A stretch of DNA of 34,686 nt, taken from positions 1 to 34,686 of the forward strand of contig CALFWW010000096.1 of assembly GCA_937928575.1 (NCBI GenBank). The letters run 5' to 3'. A program made the translations under genes and the position numbers. The notes beneath the pieces were generated by a model. That model was not told the origin of the DNA. It did no database searches and worked only from the letters and a program-made list of their open reading frames with translations. Position 1 is the first letter of the stretch, and each line of letters opens with the position of its first letter. The DNA is from an uncultured Saprospiraceae bacterium (lineage in GTDB: Bacteria; Bacteroidota; Bacteroidia; Chitinophagales; Saprospiraceae). Below, in pieces: positions 1-7,807 of the stretch.

Positions 1-19
1 GAGGTTATTAGGATTTTAA

Positions 20-162
20 ATTTCGACTGTGTATTGACTTAAGTGAGTGAGTTGCGGAGAAATCTGAGTACTCTGAACATAGATTTTAGTGTAAAATTGA
101 ATCGACTAGTAAATAGATTTCTCCACTAACTCAATATCAATTACTCAAGGCACGGTCGAAAT
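20..162. repeat. Diverged inverted-repeat element, no gene
   Basis: The arms ATTTCGAC (20-27) and GTCGAAAT (155-162) are inverted copies, and inside them GGAGAAATCT (56-65) pairs with AGATTTCTCC (115-124). The nested, spaced arms look like an old copy of the non-coding inverted repeats scattered through many Bacteroidota genomes; that link is from memory of such genomes. No reading frame with coding character lies in 1-445, and nothing else convincing is seen in 233-445. Confidence 0.5.
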
Positions 163-186
163 AGTAAAATCAAGTACGCTTGATTC

Positions 187-232
187 TTCGACTCCATGAC
201 AATTGAAAATTGTCATTTCACTCAGAATGACA
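187..232. repeat. Small palindromic repeat
   Basis: A perfect 9-bp stem with a 3-nt loop, ATGACAATT (196-204) and AATTGTCAT (208-216), is flanked by TTCGACTCC (187-195) and CACTCAGAATGACA (219-232). The flanks resemble a short interspersed sequence common in Bacteroidota intergenic regions. It could also act as a weak terminator for the minus-strand gene ending at 446, but it is about 230 nt away and has no clean T tract. Confidence 0.4.
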
Positions 233-445
233 AGCGTATATTGCATCATGCAAAATAAATTATGACAATTTGAAGCCTATTTCAATTATACTGCCCTTAC
301 CGAGCAGCAATACTCTTCCCTATGAAAAGTATACAAGTTGAACATTAGGATAGCTCGTATATTAATTGTTGAAATAAAAAATAAACCCGTTTTTCAATTA
401 TGAAACTACGATTCATTTTGAAGATGAAAAACTAAACTTTTCAGA

Positions 446-1798
446 TCAGTCGCAACCTAATTGAATTTGAGAAATCGGATCATTGTTTGGAAAGCAATTT
501 CCGGATAAAACTTCATCCGGCACATATCTATTCATGTTGGGATCGAAAAGACCATTTTCCAGAAACTCGACAAGGTGGTCGATTTCTTCTGTTGTCAGAT
601 TTAGTGGATTAAAAAGATTGCTGGTTGCATTATTAGGGATATTTGCATTTTCAGATTCTCCTTTATTGAAATATTCTACGACTTCCCTAAGAGAATTTTT
701 ACTACTTCCATGAAAGTAAAAACCACCATCTTTCAAATTGTAAAGCTGAGGTACTTTAAATTTGTATAGGTCTTCTTCTTTTTGAGTAAAACCACCACGA
801 CCTAAATTTCTTCTGTCATTTTCGGTTGTATTAAATGCACCAGCTTCATGTAAATCTTTTACACCGATCGCATAGAAATTATCCGCATTATTCAACGCAG
901 TATTGTTATGACAGAGATAGCATTTTGCTTTATCAAAAAACAAAACGGCACCTAACTTTTGTGATTCCGTCATCCCCGCTCTGTCTCCTTTCAACCATCG
1001 CTGAAAAGGAGCTTGGTTTGGAACTAAACTTCTGATGTATGCAGAAATAGCCAACGCAGCTGTCACCTCATTGTATCGCTCTTCATATGGGACATCTGGG
1101 AAAGCGGCATTGAACCAAGGCGTATATCCGTATTCATCCATCAAAGGTTTGTTGACCACCATTCGATGCAAGTGAAGTCCTTCAATATTTTGAGATTCTA
1201 TACCAGCAAAGCCTAAATGATTTACTTCCGTCAATGTTTCTTCACTCCACAAATATTCCGTGCCTATATTGTTGTGATTCCCACCAAATTGTCCATTCCA
1301 ACTTGTATTTTTAGTAAATGCAACATTAATTAAACTAAGTGGTCGAGCACCTTGCACATCAATTTCCTCTTCGGTATAATTGAATAATTTTGTTCTGGTT
1401 TCTCCTTTGTTTCCAAAACCTAAACCACCATCTCCTATTCCTTGTTGGGCACCTGGCATAAATCCTGCGGATGGTACGTGACAGGTTGCGCATGAGTATG
1501 TTCCTTCGCCTAATTCATGTAAAGCATCTAAGGCCAATCCGGTTTCAAAAAACAACATTTTTCCTAAATTAACTTTCGTTGCAGTTAGCTTGTTATTAGG
1601 ATCTTGTGGTAGATTATCCAAATCAGAACTATAAGGCAAGATGAAATCATCAATCGTGCTGTTAGGAGCAATGGTTGTAATTGCTTCGGTAAGAATTTTG
1701 TCTGTTGGGTTTGACAGTTTATCCTTTGTACATGATATGGTCGTCAATAAGAGCAGGCAAAGTATGCCCATTCCTATTTGGTAAGCTGAGTGGCTCAT
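446..1798 (-). CDS. Di-heme cytochrome c peroxidase-like lipoprotein (CcpA/MauG family)
   Basis: 450 residues. The leader ends in a lipobox with Cys23 (TISC), so the protein should be a lipoprotein facing the periplasm or outer membrane. Two heme c sites are visible: CATCH at 103-107 and CYLCH at 293-297. The spacing and the late YFHGSS segment (361-366) fit the two-domain bacterial cytochrome c peroxidase/MauG family, whose members reduce H2O2 using electrons from small c-type cytochromes or oxidise a partner protein. The family assignment is strong; the actual substrate cannot be told from the sequence. The stretch between the hemes is long and rich in N, G and W, as in many Bacteroidota paralogs often labelled cytochrome-c peroxidase. 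It is transcribed alone: the upstream minus-strand gene has its own terminator (1971-2007), and a promoter-like sequence lies at 1938-1969. The ATG at 1798 is right because the lipobox follows it at normal distance. Confidence 0.9.
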   Translation of the reverse strand: MSHSAYQIGMGILCLLLLTTISCTKDKLSNPTDKILTEAITTIAPNSTIDDFILPYSSDLDNLPQDPNNKLTATKVNLGKMLFFETGLALDALHELGEGTYSCATCHVPSAGFMPGAQQGIGDGGLGFGNKGETRTKLFNYTEEEIDVQGARPLSLINVAFTKNTSWNGQFGGNHNNIGTEYLWSEETLTEVNHLGFAGIESQNIEGLHLHRMVVNKPLMDEYGYTPWFNAAFPDVPYEERYNEVTAALAISAYIRSLVPNQAPFQRWLKGDRAGMTESQKLGAVLFFDKAKCYLCHNNTALNNADNFYAIGVKDLHEAGAFNTTENDRRNLGRGGFTQKEEDLYKFKVPQLYNLKDGGFYFHGSSKNSLREVVEYFNKGESENANIPNNATSNLFNPLNLTTEEIDHLVEFLENGLFDPNMNRYVPDEVLSGNCFPNNDPISQIQLGCD

Positions 1799-1937
1799 TG
1801 TAAGGGAAAATATTATGTTATGTAGTAATAACGGGAAGTACTACAAGATAACTGTTTAAGCATCATTTGACAATACTCCCATTATGGTAAAAAGAGGTTG
1901 ATATGTTGGTAAGCAATACAAAGATTGTATTGTATTA

Positions 1938-1969
1938 CAAATATAAGATAAATGCTAATATTTATCAAG
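1938..1969 (-). promoter_or_regulatory. Putative Bacteroidota-type promoter
   Basis: On the minus strand a -7 element TATATTTG (1938-1945) fits TAnnTTTG, and CTTG lies 20 nt upstream (1966-1969), close to the TTTG -33 element used by the Bacteroidota primary sigma factor. It sits just after the terminator of the upstream gene and would give a leader of roughly 130 nt for the cytochrome c peroxidase gene. Confidence 0.45.
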
Positions 1970-1970
1970 C

Positions 1971-2007
1971 TAAAAAGGAGCTATTCAAACTAATGAATAA
2001 CTCCTTT
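1971..2007 (-). terminator. Rho-independent terminator after the DUF1508 gene
   Basis: Read on the minus strand, AAAGGAG and TATTC (2007-1995) pair with GAATA and CTCCTTT (1986-1974), with one internal mismatch and an 8-nt loop. A run of T (complement of 1972-1976) follows. It lies 29 nt beyond the stop codon of the minus-strand gene 2036-3622. Confidence 0.75.
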
Positions 2008-2035
2008 ATCTAATTTAGAACTGAATTGTCTATTA

Positions 2036-3622
2036 TTAATATCCTAATTCCTTATTACCAGAAGTAGTTTTAGGTGCTTCATACTCATCCGGAGTAATTG
2101 GCGCTGGTGCTACAGGCTCTGGCTTAGGCTCAACTGGTGCCTTTACTACAGGAGGTGGTGGCGGAGGTGCCACTACTGCTGCAGGAGGTGGTGTTGCCCA
2201 ACAACCACGTAATAAGAAAAATAAAGGAATCAAAAGTAATGGCAATAACCACCACCATTTGAAAGCACATCCTGCTGCTGGTGCTGCTGCTGCGGTTGCT
2301 GCTGCTGCGGCAACAGGTGCTGCTGCGGCTACCTTTCTTGGAGGTGGCGGTGGAGGTGTTTTCTTGACGGCTACTTTCTTAACTGTTTCTTTTTGAACTT
2401 TCTTGAAAGCACCGGCTTCATGCATAATTTCTTTACGACCAACAATTTTGGAAGTAACGACTGCTGCTGCTGGAATTAAAGCCAAAGCTGCTGCTTCCGT
2501 TTTTCCACAACTTTTTCCGATTATATTTCCAAGTTCATCTCGTAAAACAGTAACATGCTGTCCCCCATCTGATTCAACTTTGTAGCTATCTCTTTTCGGT
2601 AAAACACGTAGAGCTGTTTTGATACCACTTTCACGAGCTGCTTCGGTTCTGTATCCAGAACTTCTGAACATTGTTTCACCAGTATCGGATAGTACCGTAA
2701 AAAACAACTTTCCATCTTTATCCTTGAAGGTACTGATGTTCCCGTGCGCTTTGTGTTTGGAATGTCCACTGTAAGCATCACAAGGTAAAAACTCTTGTTT
2801 CGAAGAGGATTTTTTAACATTTCTCTTTTCCGTAACACTAACAATCTTTCCTGCCGCACCTACGATTGGAATAAATCCTAGTGCCATTGATTTGGAATTT
2901 TGTGCACCACTTCGCCCTACTTCATTTCCTTTTTCATCTTTTAAAACACAGAAGTATTTTCCGTATTTTTCAAAGACATGATAATACTGTGCATCTTCAA
3001 GTAAACGCATTGTTGCATTAAACTCACGATCACGTTTATCCATGTCCGTAAAGCCTTCACTTCTTAATCGCACACTACCATCTTTGTTGTAAACTGCGTA
3101 GTAGAATTGTCCGTTGCTGTGTTTGAAAAAAGCAACATTGGGGTGCTCAGCAGATCTTGAGTGTCCTTCATATTCTTTTACTGCCAAGTAGTCATCATCT
3201 TTATCTCCTTTATCACTTCCACCTCCACCGCCACTTGACGATTTAGACATTAACGGTGCTGCTGCAAAAGAACTAACACCAGCTCCTTTACTTCCTGGCA
3301 TCAATGCCATTGCTTCTGCTTCAGATCCAACTTCTGGGCTAACTGCAATTTCTTGGTGATTTGCCGCCTTTAAAGACAATACCCATTTACCATTTTCTTG
3401 TTTAACTGCCTTGAACATCTCTTTATTTCCCATGTTCTTTTTGACAGAAGCAATTCCGTTATCTCTGCTTGACTCGGATGCATATCCTTGACTTCGCAGT
3501 CTCAAACTTCCGCCTTCTGAATAAGCGAAAAAGAATTGACCATCTAAGGTAAATGAACTAAAACCATCGCTACCGGATTCATGTCCCATGTAACTTTTTG
3601 AAGGTAAGTAGTCATCATTCAT
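2036..3622 (-). CDS. Membrane-anchored protein with three DUF1508 (YegP-like) repeats
   Basis: 528 residues. Three similar units start near residues 5, 145 and 280. Each begins with a YLxxKxYxGH or FLPCDAYSGH-like segment, followed by GQFFFA/GQFYYA/GKLFFT and RLRSxGF/Y. These are hallmarks of DUF1508, a small beta-rich domain of unknown role best known from E. coli YegP. Repeats 1 and 2 are joined by a Gly/Ser and Lys/Asp linker (128-144). After repeat 3 come a Lys-rich stretch, a Pro run (423-428), an Ala-rich stretch and one transmembrane helix (455-471, WWWLLPLLLIPLFFLL). A Pro/Val/Ala tail of about 55 residues follows. There is no signal peptide, so the repeats should be cytoplasmic and the tail periplasmic (inference). 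Relatives may carry a further envelope domain after such a tail; here the protein simply stops. Function unknown. It has its own terminator at 1971-2007. Confidence 0.85.
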   Translation of the reverse strand: MNDDYLPSKSYMGHESGSDGFSSFTLDGQFFFAYSEGGSLRLRSQGYASESSRDNGIASVKKNMGNKEMFKAVKQENGKWVLSLKAANHQEIAVSPEVGSEAEAMALMPGSKGAGVSSFAAAPLMSKSSSGGGGGSDKGDKDDDYLAVKEYEGHSRSAEHPNVAFFKHSNGQFYYAVYNKDGSVRLRSEGFTDMDKRDREFNATMRLLEDAQYYHVFEKYGKYFCVLKDEKGNEVGRSGAQNSKSMALGFIPIVGAAGKIVSVTEKRNVKKSSSKQEFLPCDAYSGHSKHKAHGNISTFKDKDGKLFFTVLSDTGETMFRSSGYRTEAARESGIKTALRVLPKRDSYKVESDGGQHVTVLRDELGNIIGKSCGKTEAAALALIPAAAVVTSKIVGRKEIMHEAGAFKKVQKETVKKVAVKKTPPPPPPRKVAAAAPVAAAAATAAAAPAAGCAFKWWWLLPLLLIPLFFLLRGCWATPPPAAVVAPPPPPPVVKAPVEPKPEPVAPAPITPDEYEAPKTTSGNKELGY

Positions 3623-4103
3623 AAGTTAGTACGTTTTGTTTATTAGATTTTTTAAAACATTAATTTAACAATCTTTGATGAAAATAGATTGACTATATTA
3701 TGATTTTTATTAACATTAGTTATGACGCAAATAGTTTGAAAAAGTAATGAAATCACCAAAAAGAAGAAAATAGAATATTCTCTATAAATAACTGATTATC
3801 AACAAATAATATTCGGTAATCAGCCCTAATAAATAATAAATGTTCTATTCAAATGATACTATTCCATCAAAACATATATGTCGTTTTTAAATTTAAAAGA
3901 ATATTTTTTTCTAACTTTTTCCTTCAAATTCGTTTACAACAATTCGTTTACGTGAATAATTTTAAATTTTCATCACATTAAATAAAATCACATGTATTTT
4001 TAATGTTTAAATTTTAGATGAAATATTAAAAAAAATGAAGGCACTACCTCATTTTTATCAATTCTAACAACGTAATTTTATTCCACAATCAAAAACAGAA
4101 ATT
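3623..4103. other. AT-rich intergenic region between divergent genes
   Basis: The region lies between the divergently read DUF1508 gene (minus) and the TfoX-domain gene (plus), so it must hold both promoters. No good TTTG/TAnnTTTG pair was found on either strand. CTGATTA (3792-3798) and TAATCAG (3817-3823) form a 7-bp inverted repeat. A bulged hairpin with A and T flanks lies at about 4031-4056. No coding frame is visible. Confidence 0.5.
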
Positions 4104-4478
4104 ATGCCTTTTGATGAATTTTTAGCGGATCGAGTTCGCCAAATTTTTAATGATAAATCGATTGCTTTCCGAGAAAAACCGATGATGGGTGGACTCATTT
4201 TTATGGTGGATGATAAAATGTGTGTTGGTGTTGATATCGATCGCAATACTGAAGAGGATCGCTTGATGGCAAGAATCGGAAAAGATGCTTACGAAGATGC
4301 TCTAAAAGAAGCGGGTGCGCGCAAAATGAATTTCACCGGAAAAGTCATGCGAGGATTTATTTTTATTTATCCAGATGGTATTGATGCCGATGAGGATCTG
4401 GAGTTTTGGATTCAGAAGGCTATTGATTATAATCCTTTGGCTAAGAAAAGTAAGAAAAAGAAAAAGAAGCCTTCGTAA
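4104..4478 (+). CDS. TfoX N-terminal domain protein
   Basis: 124 residues. The sequence fits the stand-alone TfoX N-terminal domain family: a helical start (residues 1-20), then MMGGLIFMVDDKMCVGVD (27-44), RLMARIG, and a late KVMRGFIFIYPDG segment. In Proteobacteria TfoX (Sxy) is a competence regulator with an extra C-terminal domain. Short single-domain proteins like this are widespread and of unknown role, so competence should not be inferred. It ends in a very Lys-rich tail (about 115-122), which could contact nucleic acid or simply be a disordered end. The ATG at 4104 gives the usual N-terminus. It stands alone, 168 bp before the next gene. Confidence 0.8.
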   Translation: MPFDEFLADRVRQIFNDKSIAFREKPMMGGLIFMVDDKMCVGVDIDRNTEEDRLMARIGKDAYEDALKEAGARKMNFTGKVMRGFIFIYPDGIDADEDLEFWIQKAIDYNPLAKKSKKKKKKPS

Positions 4479-4646
4479 AACAAAATCACGTCTTTGATAA
4501 TCCGTAAGTCAGACTGTCAATATTCTACCCTCTTTATGATCCGTTCTAACAATAATTGTATCTGAAAATTTGATTCTTATAAAACATATTATACAAAAAC
4601 TAAATATTACTTTTGAGTCATCATTTTCATAAAAACTTTAGAACTG

Positions 4647-5801
4647 ATGGAATTATTTTTTAATCAAATATCATTTAAACCTTATATAGTTGGAATTTTC
4701 ATTGCGCTTTTTGTTTTCTCTTGTGGGCAAAAGGCTGCAAAGAATGTAACCGCAGAAAAGGCTACCAACACGACTACTCCTAAAGTTCAACCTTCAGTAG
4801 ATGCAGCTGGGAACACGGTACCTAAGAAAAAAAGCACAACTGTTGTTAAGAAAAAAAATGCATCTAAAAGTTCATTCAATATTGCATTTGGGTCTTGCAA
4901 TAAACATGACGAACCTCAACCTTTATGGAATCCAATTTTAAAAAACAAACCTGATTTATGGATTTGGACGGGTGATATCATTTATGGTGATACCAAGAAT
5001 ATGGAATTGATGCAATCAAAATATGATGCACAAAAGAAAAATCCATCTTATCAAAAAATATTGGACTATTGTCCTGTAATTGGTGTTTGGGATGATCATG
5101 ATTTTGGGCAAAACGATGGGGGCAAAAAATATACAATGAAAAAAGAGAGCAAGGATTTGTTGATGTCATTTTTGGATGTCCCAGAAGATGCAGAAGTAAT
5201 GAAACATGATGGCGTCTATACCAGCTATACCTATGGAGAAAAGGATAAAATGATCAAAGTCATCTTGCTAGATTGCAGAACCTTCAAAGATGACATCAAA
5301 AGAACCAATAAAATCAGTATCGCAGATCCCAATGCTGATCTATTGGGGGCTACCCAATGGGCTTGGTTTGAAAATGAGTTGAGACAATCGAAAGCGTCCG
5401 TTAATATTATCGTATCCAGTATCCAAGTAATTCCTGAGGAGCATCGTTTTGAAAAATGGGCAAATCATCCAACAGACAGAGCACGTTTATTTGAATTATT
5501 GAAAAAGACAAAACCTAAAAACACTGTACTAGTTAGTGGAGATCGACATATTGGTGAGCTATCAAAAATAGATCTAGAAGGTTTTGGAACATTGGTTGAA
5601 ATCACTTCCTCAGGATTGACACATGCTTACACCAGTTTTACCTCAGAGGACAACAAACATCGCATTGGTAAACCTCAACCCGTTCTAAATTTCGGAGTCA
5701 TCAACATTGATTGGAATGCTTATAGTCCAATATTGAAAATGGAACTTCGTGGAGAAGACAACAAGCAACTTCAGATGTTTAGAATGGCAATTAAAAAATA
5801 A
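4647..5801 (+). CDS. PhoD-like metallophosphoesterase lipoprotein
   Basis: 384 residues. The leader ends in FSC with Cys26, giving a lipoprotein, followed by a low-complexity Lys/Thr linker to about residue 75. The catalytic domain shows FGSC (81-84), TGDIIYGD (108-115), WDDHD (148-152) and GDRHIGE (298-304). These are the metal-binding motifs of the alkaline phosphatase D / PhoD-like metallophosphatase family, which hydrolyses phosphomono- or diesters using iron, calcium or other divalent metals. Proteins of this size without the PhoD N-terminal Tat domain are common in Bacteroidota and are exported by Sec and lipidated. The substrate is unknown. A TACTTTTG sequence at 4608-4615 could be a -7 element, without a clear -33 partner. 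No terminator hairpin was seen behind it. Confidence 0.88.
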   Translation: MELFFNQISFKPYIVGIFIALFVFSCGQKAAKNVTAEKATNTTTPKVQPSVDAAGNTVPKKKSTTVVKKKNASKSSFNIAFGSCNKHDEPQPLWNPILKNKPDLWIWTGDIIYGDTKNMELMQSKYDAQKKNPSYQKILDYCPVIGVWDDHDFGQNDGGKKYTMKKESKDLLMSFLDVPEDAEVMKHDGVYTSYTYGEKDKMIKVILLDCRTFKDDIKRTNKISIADPNADLLGATQWAWFENELRQSKASVNIIVSSIQVIPEEHRFEKWANHPTDRARLFELLKKTKPKNTVLVSGDRHIGELSKIDLEGFGTLVEITSSGLTHAYTSFTSEDNKHRIGKPQPVLNFGVINIDWNAYSPILKMELRGEDNKQLQMFRMAIKK

Positions 5802-6017
5802 GTATTCTTTTTTTCATACAGTTCTAGCATTTAAATAGTAATCGTAAACATCTATAAGTTTGCTTGTCAGATTAGTACGCCCAATCATATCTTACCATAT
5901 AACAATTGATGAATTTGATTTCATGAACAACGGTACAATTTAATGTCATTCGGGTATTTACATTGCGCTTTTAAAACGATAAATTAAGTAATAAGCTCAA
6001 GAGCCTTACAAATTATC

Positions 6018-6656
6018 ATGAACATACTAGTTTCAAGAATTCTATCCATTAATCTTATTTCAATCTTCTTGCTTTTCGGAGGAGTGTCTATCGGCACCTC
6101 AACTTCTGACTGGGATTTGATTACGGAAGATGCTTCAACCAAAGTCTATACTCGCAGATCCAGTACGTCCAATCTTAAAGAAATTCGAATTGTCACTCAA
6201 TTTAATTCAGATATTGCCACACTAAAAGAAGTGCTAACAGATGTAGATGGCTATCCATCATGGGTATTTAAATGTATGGGTTCTAAAAAAATTGCAACGA
6301 TAAATGACAATGAATTTCACTATTACTTGATGACAGATATGCCTTATCCAGTTTCCAATAGAGACCTCGTGGTTCATACTAAAAATTGGAAAAAGAACAA
6401 TCAATACTTTAGCAAGTCCGTGGCAGCCCCAGAATTTATCTCTAAAAAACAAGGGATGGTTCGGGTTCCAAAATTCTCTTCTGCCTGGGAGGTAACTCCG
6501 ATTTCTGATCAAACTATTCAAATTGAATACGAGGCTTCCACTGATCCTGGAGGTTACTTGCCAGGTTGGGTTGTAAATTTGGGAATCACAAAAGGACCAA
6601 TCAACACGATGCAATCATTAAAGCAAGAAGTGGAGAGAAGATTTCGATTAAAATAA
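6018..6656 (+). CDS. Secreted START/SRPBCC-domain protein
   Basis: 212 residues. A hydrophobic leader (about 8-26) is followed by one lipid-binding START-like domain. Supporting features are WDLITEDASTKVYTRR near the domain start, YPSWVFKC, the PYPVSNRDLVV segment typical of START domains, and a C-terminal DPGGYLPGWVVN segment before the last long helix. START domains form a helix-grip pocket for lipids or other hydrophobic ligands. In bacteria such secreted proteins have no known ligand. The neighbours are separately spaced genes, so no operon partner suggests a role. The leader lacks a lipobox cysteine, so the protein is probably soluble in the periplasm or held by an uncleaved leader. Confidence 0.8.
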   Translation: MNILVSRILSINLISIFLLFGGVSIGTSTSDWDLITEDASTKVYTRRSSTSNLKEIRIVTQFNSDIATLKEVLTDVDGYPSWVFKCMGSKKIATINDNEFHYYLMTDMPYPVSNRDLVVHTKNWKKNNQYFSKSVAAPEFISKKQGMVRVPKFSSAWEVTPISDQTIQIEYEASTDPGGYLPGWVVNLGITKGPINTMQSLKQEVERRFRLK

Positions 6657-6818
6657 AACTCACCTACCCTAATTTCCAAAGCATTTCCTTCAAATTTACG
6701 TCCTTACATGCCATCATGACTGGTTAGTAAGCTGCACGACCAAAATTCTGATTGGTCTCTACACATTTGTATTTTTTTACGTTTACAATAATATATAGCA
6801 AACATTAAAAATTGTTTT

Positions 6819-6826
6819 TAGTTTTG
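6819..6826 (+). promoter_or_regulatory. Possible -7 promoter element
   Basis: TAGTTTTG fits the Bacteroidota TAnnTTTG -7 element and lies 57 nt before the ATG of the FKBP gene. No convincing TTTG is found about 20 nt upstream, so this is a weak call. Confidence 0.3.
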
Positions 6827-6883
6827 CGAACTAAAAAAAATGTGTACAAAGCAAATATTTACCGTCAATTACAAATACTTTTT

Positions 6884-7351
6884 ATGAAAAATTTACTTTA
6901 TCTAAGTCTACTTATCCTATCGATTTCGATAACTTCTTGTAGCAAATCTACGGATGAAATCTTGAGCGAGATTGCTGCTGAAAACGAACAAACTATTTTA
7001 GATTATCTCTCCGACAATAATCTAACAGCAGAAAAAACAGCAAGTGGTTTGTATTATATAATTGATGTTCCAGGCGGCAATGAAAGACCGACGCTTGCCT
7101 CTACTGTCGAAGTAATTTACAGAGGCTATTTTGTAGATGGAGTAGCGTTTGATGCAACACCACAAGGAGATTCATCTGTGTTTCCACTCTCCAATGTGAT
7201 TGCTGGTTGGCAAGAAGGGATTCCCCTTTTTGGCAAAGGTGGAAGTGGTGTATTATTGATTCCTTCAGCACTTGGTTATGGCACAAATGGTCAAGGATCT
7301 ATTGCTCCAAATGAAGTACTTATCTTTGATATCAATCTAATTGATTTTTAA
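6884..7351 (+). CDS. FKBP-type peptidyl-prolyl isomerase lipoprotein
   Basis: 155 residues from the ATG at 6884. An in-frame start at 6812 exists, but it would put 24 residues before a normal lipoprotein leader whose lipobox ends at Cys19 (ITSC), so the inner ATG is preferred. A short helical region (about 22-50) precedes the FKBP fold. The fold is recognised from VEVIYRGYFVDGVAFDA, VIAGWQEGIPLFGKGG and the ALGYGTNG plus IAPNEVLIFDINLI ending. FKBP proteins catalyse cis-trans isomerisation of prolyl bonds and assist folding in the periplasm. Lipoprotein forms of this size are frequent in Bacteroidota, where some belong to gliding or T9SS gene sets; nothing here links it to those. A strong terminator follows at 7374-7408. 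Confidence 0.9.
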   Translation: MKNLLYLSLLILSISITSCSKSTDEILSEIAAENEQTILDYLSDNNLTAEKTASGLYYIIDVPGGNERPTLASTVEVIYRGYFVDGVAFDATPQGDSSVFPLSNVIAGWQEGIPLFGKGGSGVLLIPSALGYGTNGQGSIAPNEVLIFDINLIDF

Positions 7352-7373
7352 AATAAAAAATCAATTATTTTTT

Positions 7374-7408
7374 AAAAATGCTCAACTCAATTAGGTTGAG
7401 CATTTTTT
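7374..7408 (+). terminator. Strong rho-independent terminator
   Basis: AAAAATGCTCAAC (7374-7386) pairs perfectly with GTTGAGCATTTTT (7395-7407) over 13 bp with an 8-nt loop and a T run. It lies 22 nt behind the FKBP stop codon. A and T flanks on both sides could let it work in both directions. Confidence 0.9.
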
Positions 7409-7480
7409 GTTGGTATTAATTATCCATTAACAAAAAATGGCACTATTTTCAATATAATCAACTATATCATATTTAGAAAA

Positions 7481-7541
7481 TTATTGGCCCCAATAAACAC
7501 TAAATATGAAAGAGATTCCCTCATTTATTGACCCCAATAAA
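7481..7541. promoter_or_regulatory. Pair of TTATTG-CAATAA palindromes upstream of the adhesin gene
   Basis: A 17-bp sequence, TTATTGGCCCCAATAAA, at 7481-7497 recurs at 7525-7541 with one change (G to A at the seventh base), 44 bp apart. The first copy contains a perfect palindrome (TTATTGG, 2 nt, CCAATAA); the second keeps 6-bp arms. Two similarly oriented palindromes about four helical turns apart look like a dimeric repressor or activator site, about 270-330 nt before the adhesin ATG at 7808. The rest of 7409-7807 holds no gene and no other clear signal. Confidence 0.35.
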
Positions 7542-7807
7542 TAATAGCAACTACCGCTGCAAATTAATCCCAAAAATGCGGTAAACAACTGTATATAAGC
7601 TACTTATATACAAATCCAATTATCTAGTTTAGCCAAAATGGTCAATAGACTATTTTAAGACTGGTGGACTTATAGCTAGTATTTGGATACCTATTTATCT
7701 AGAGAATAATTTTTACAACTATATTGTTATATTAATACCAATAAACGAGCGTACTACTCTTCTATTAAAAGAGCCAGACACAACTTAAATCATACAAAAA
7801 ATTAATT

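Noticed and set aside
4031..4056. Hairpin with A and T flanks before the TfoX-domain gene
   Set aside because: The stem has a bulge and only a few GC pairs, and no gene ends there on either strand; not called a terminator.
6812..6883. Earlier ATG for the FKBP lipoprotein
   Set aside because: It would bury the lipoprotein leader behind 24 residues and lies upstream of the possible -7 element.
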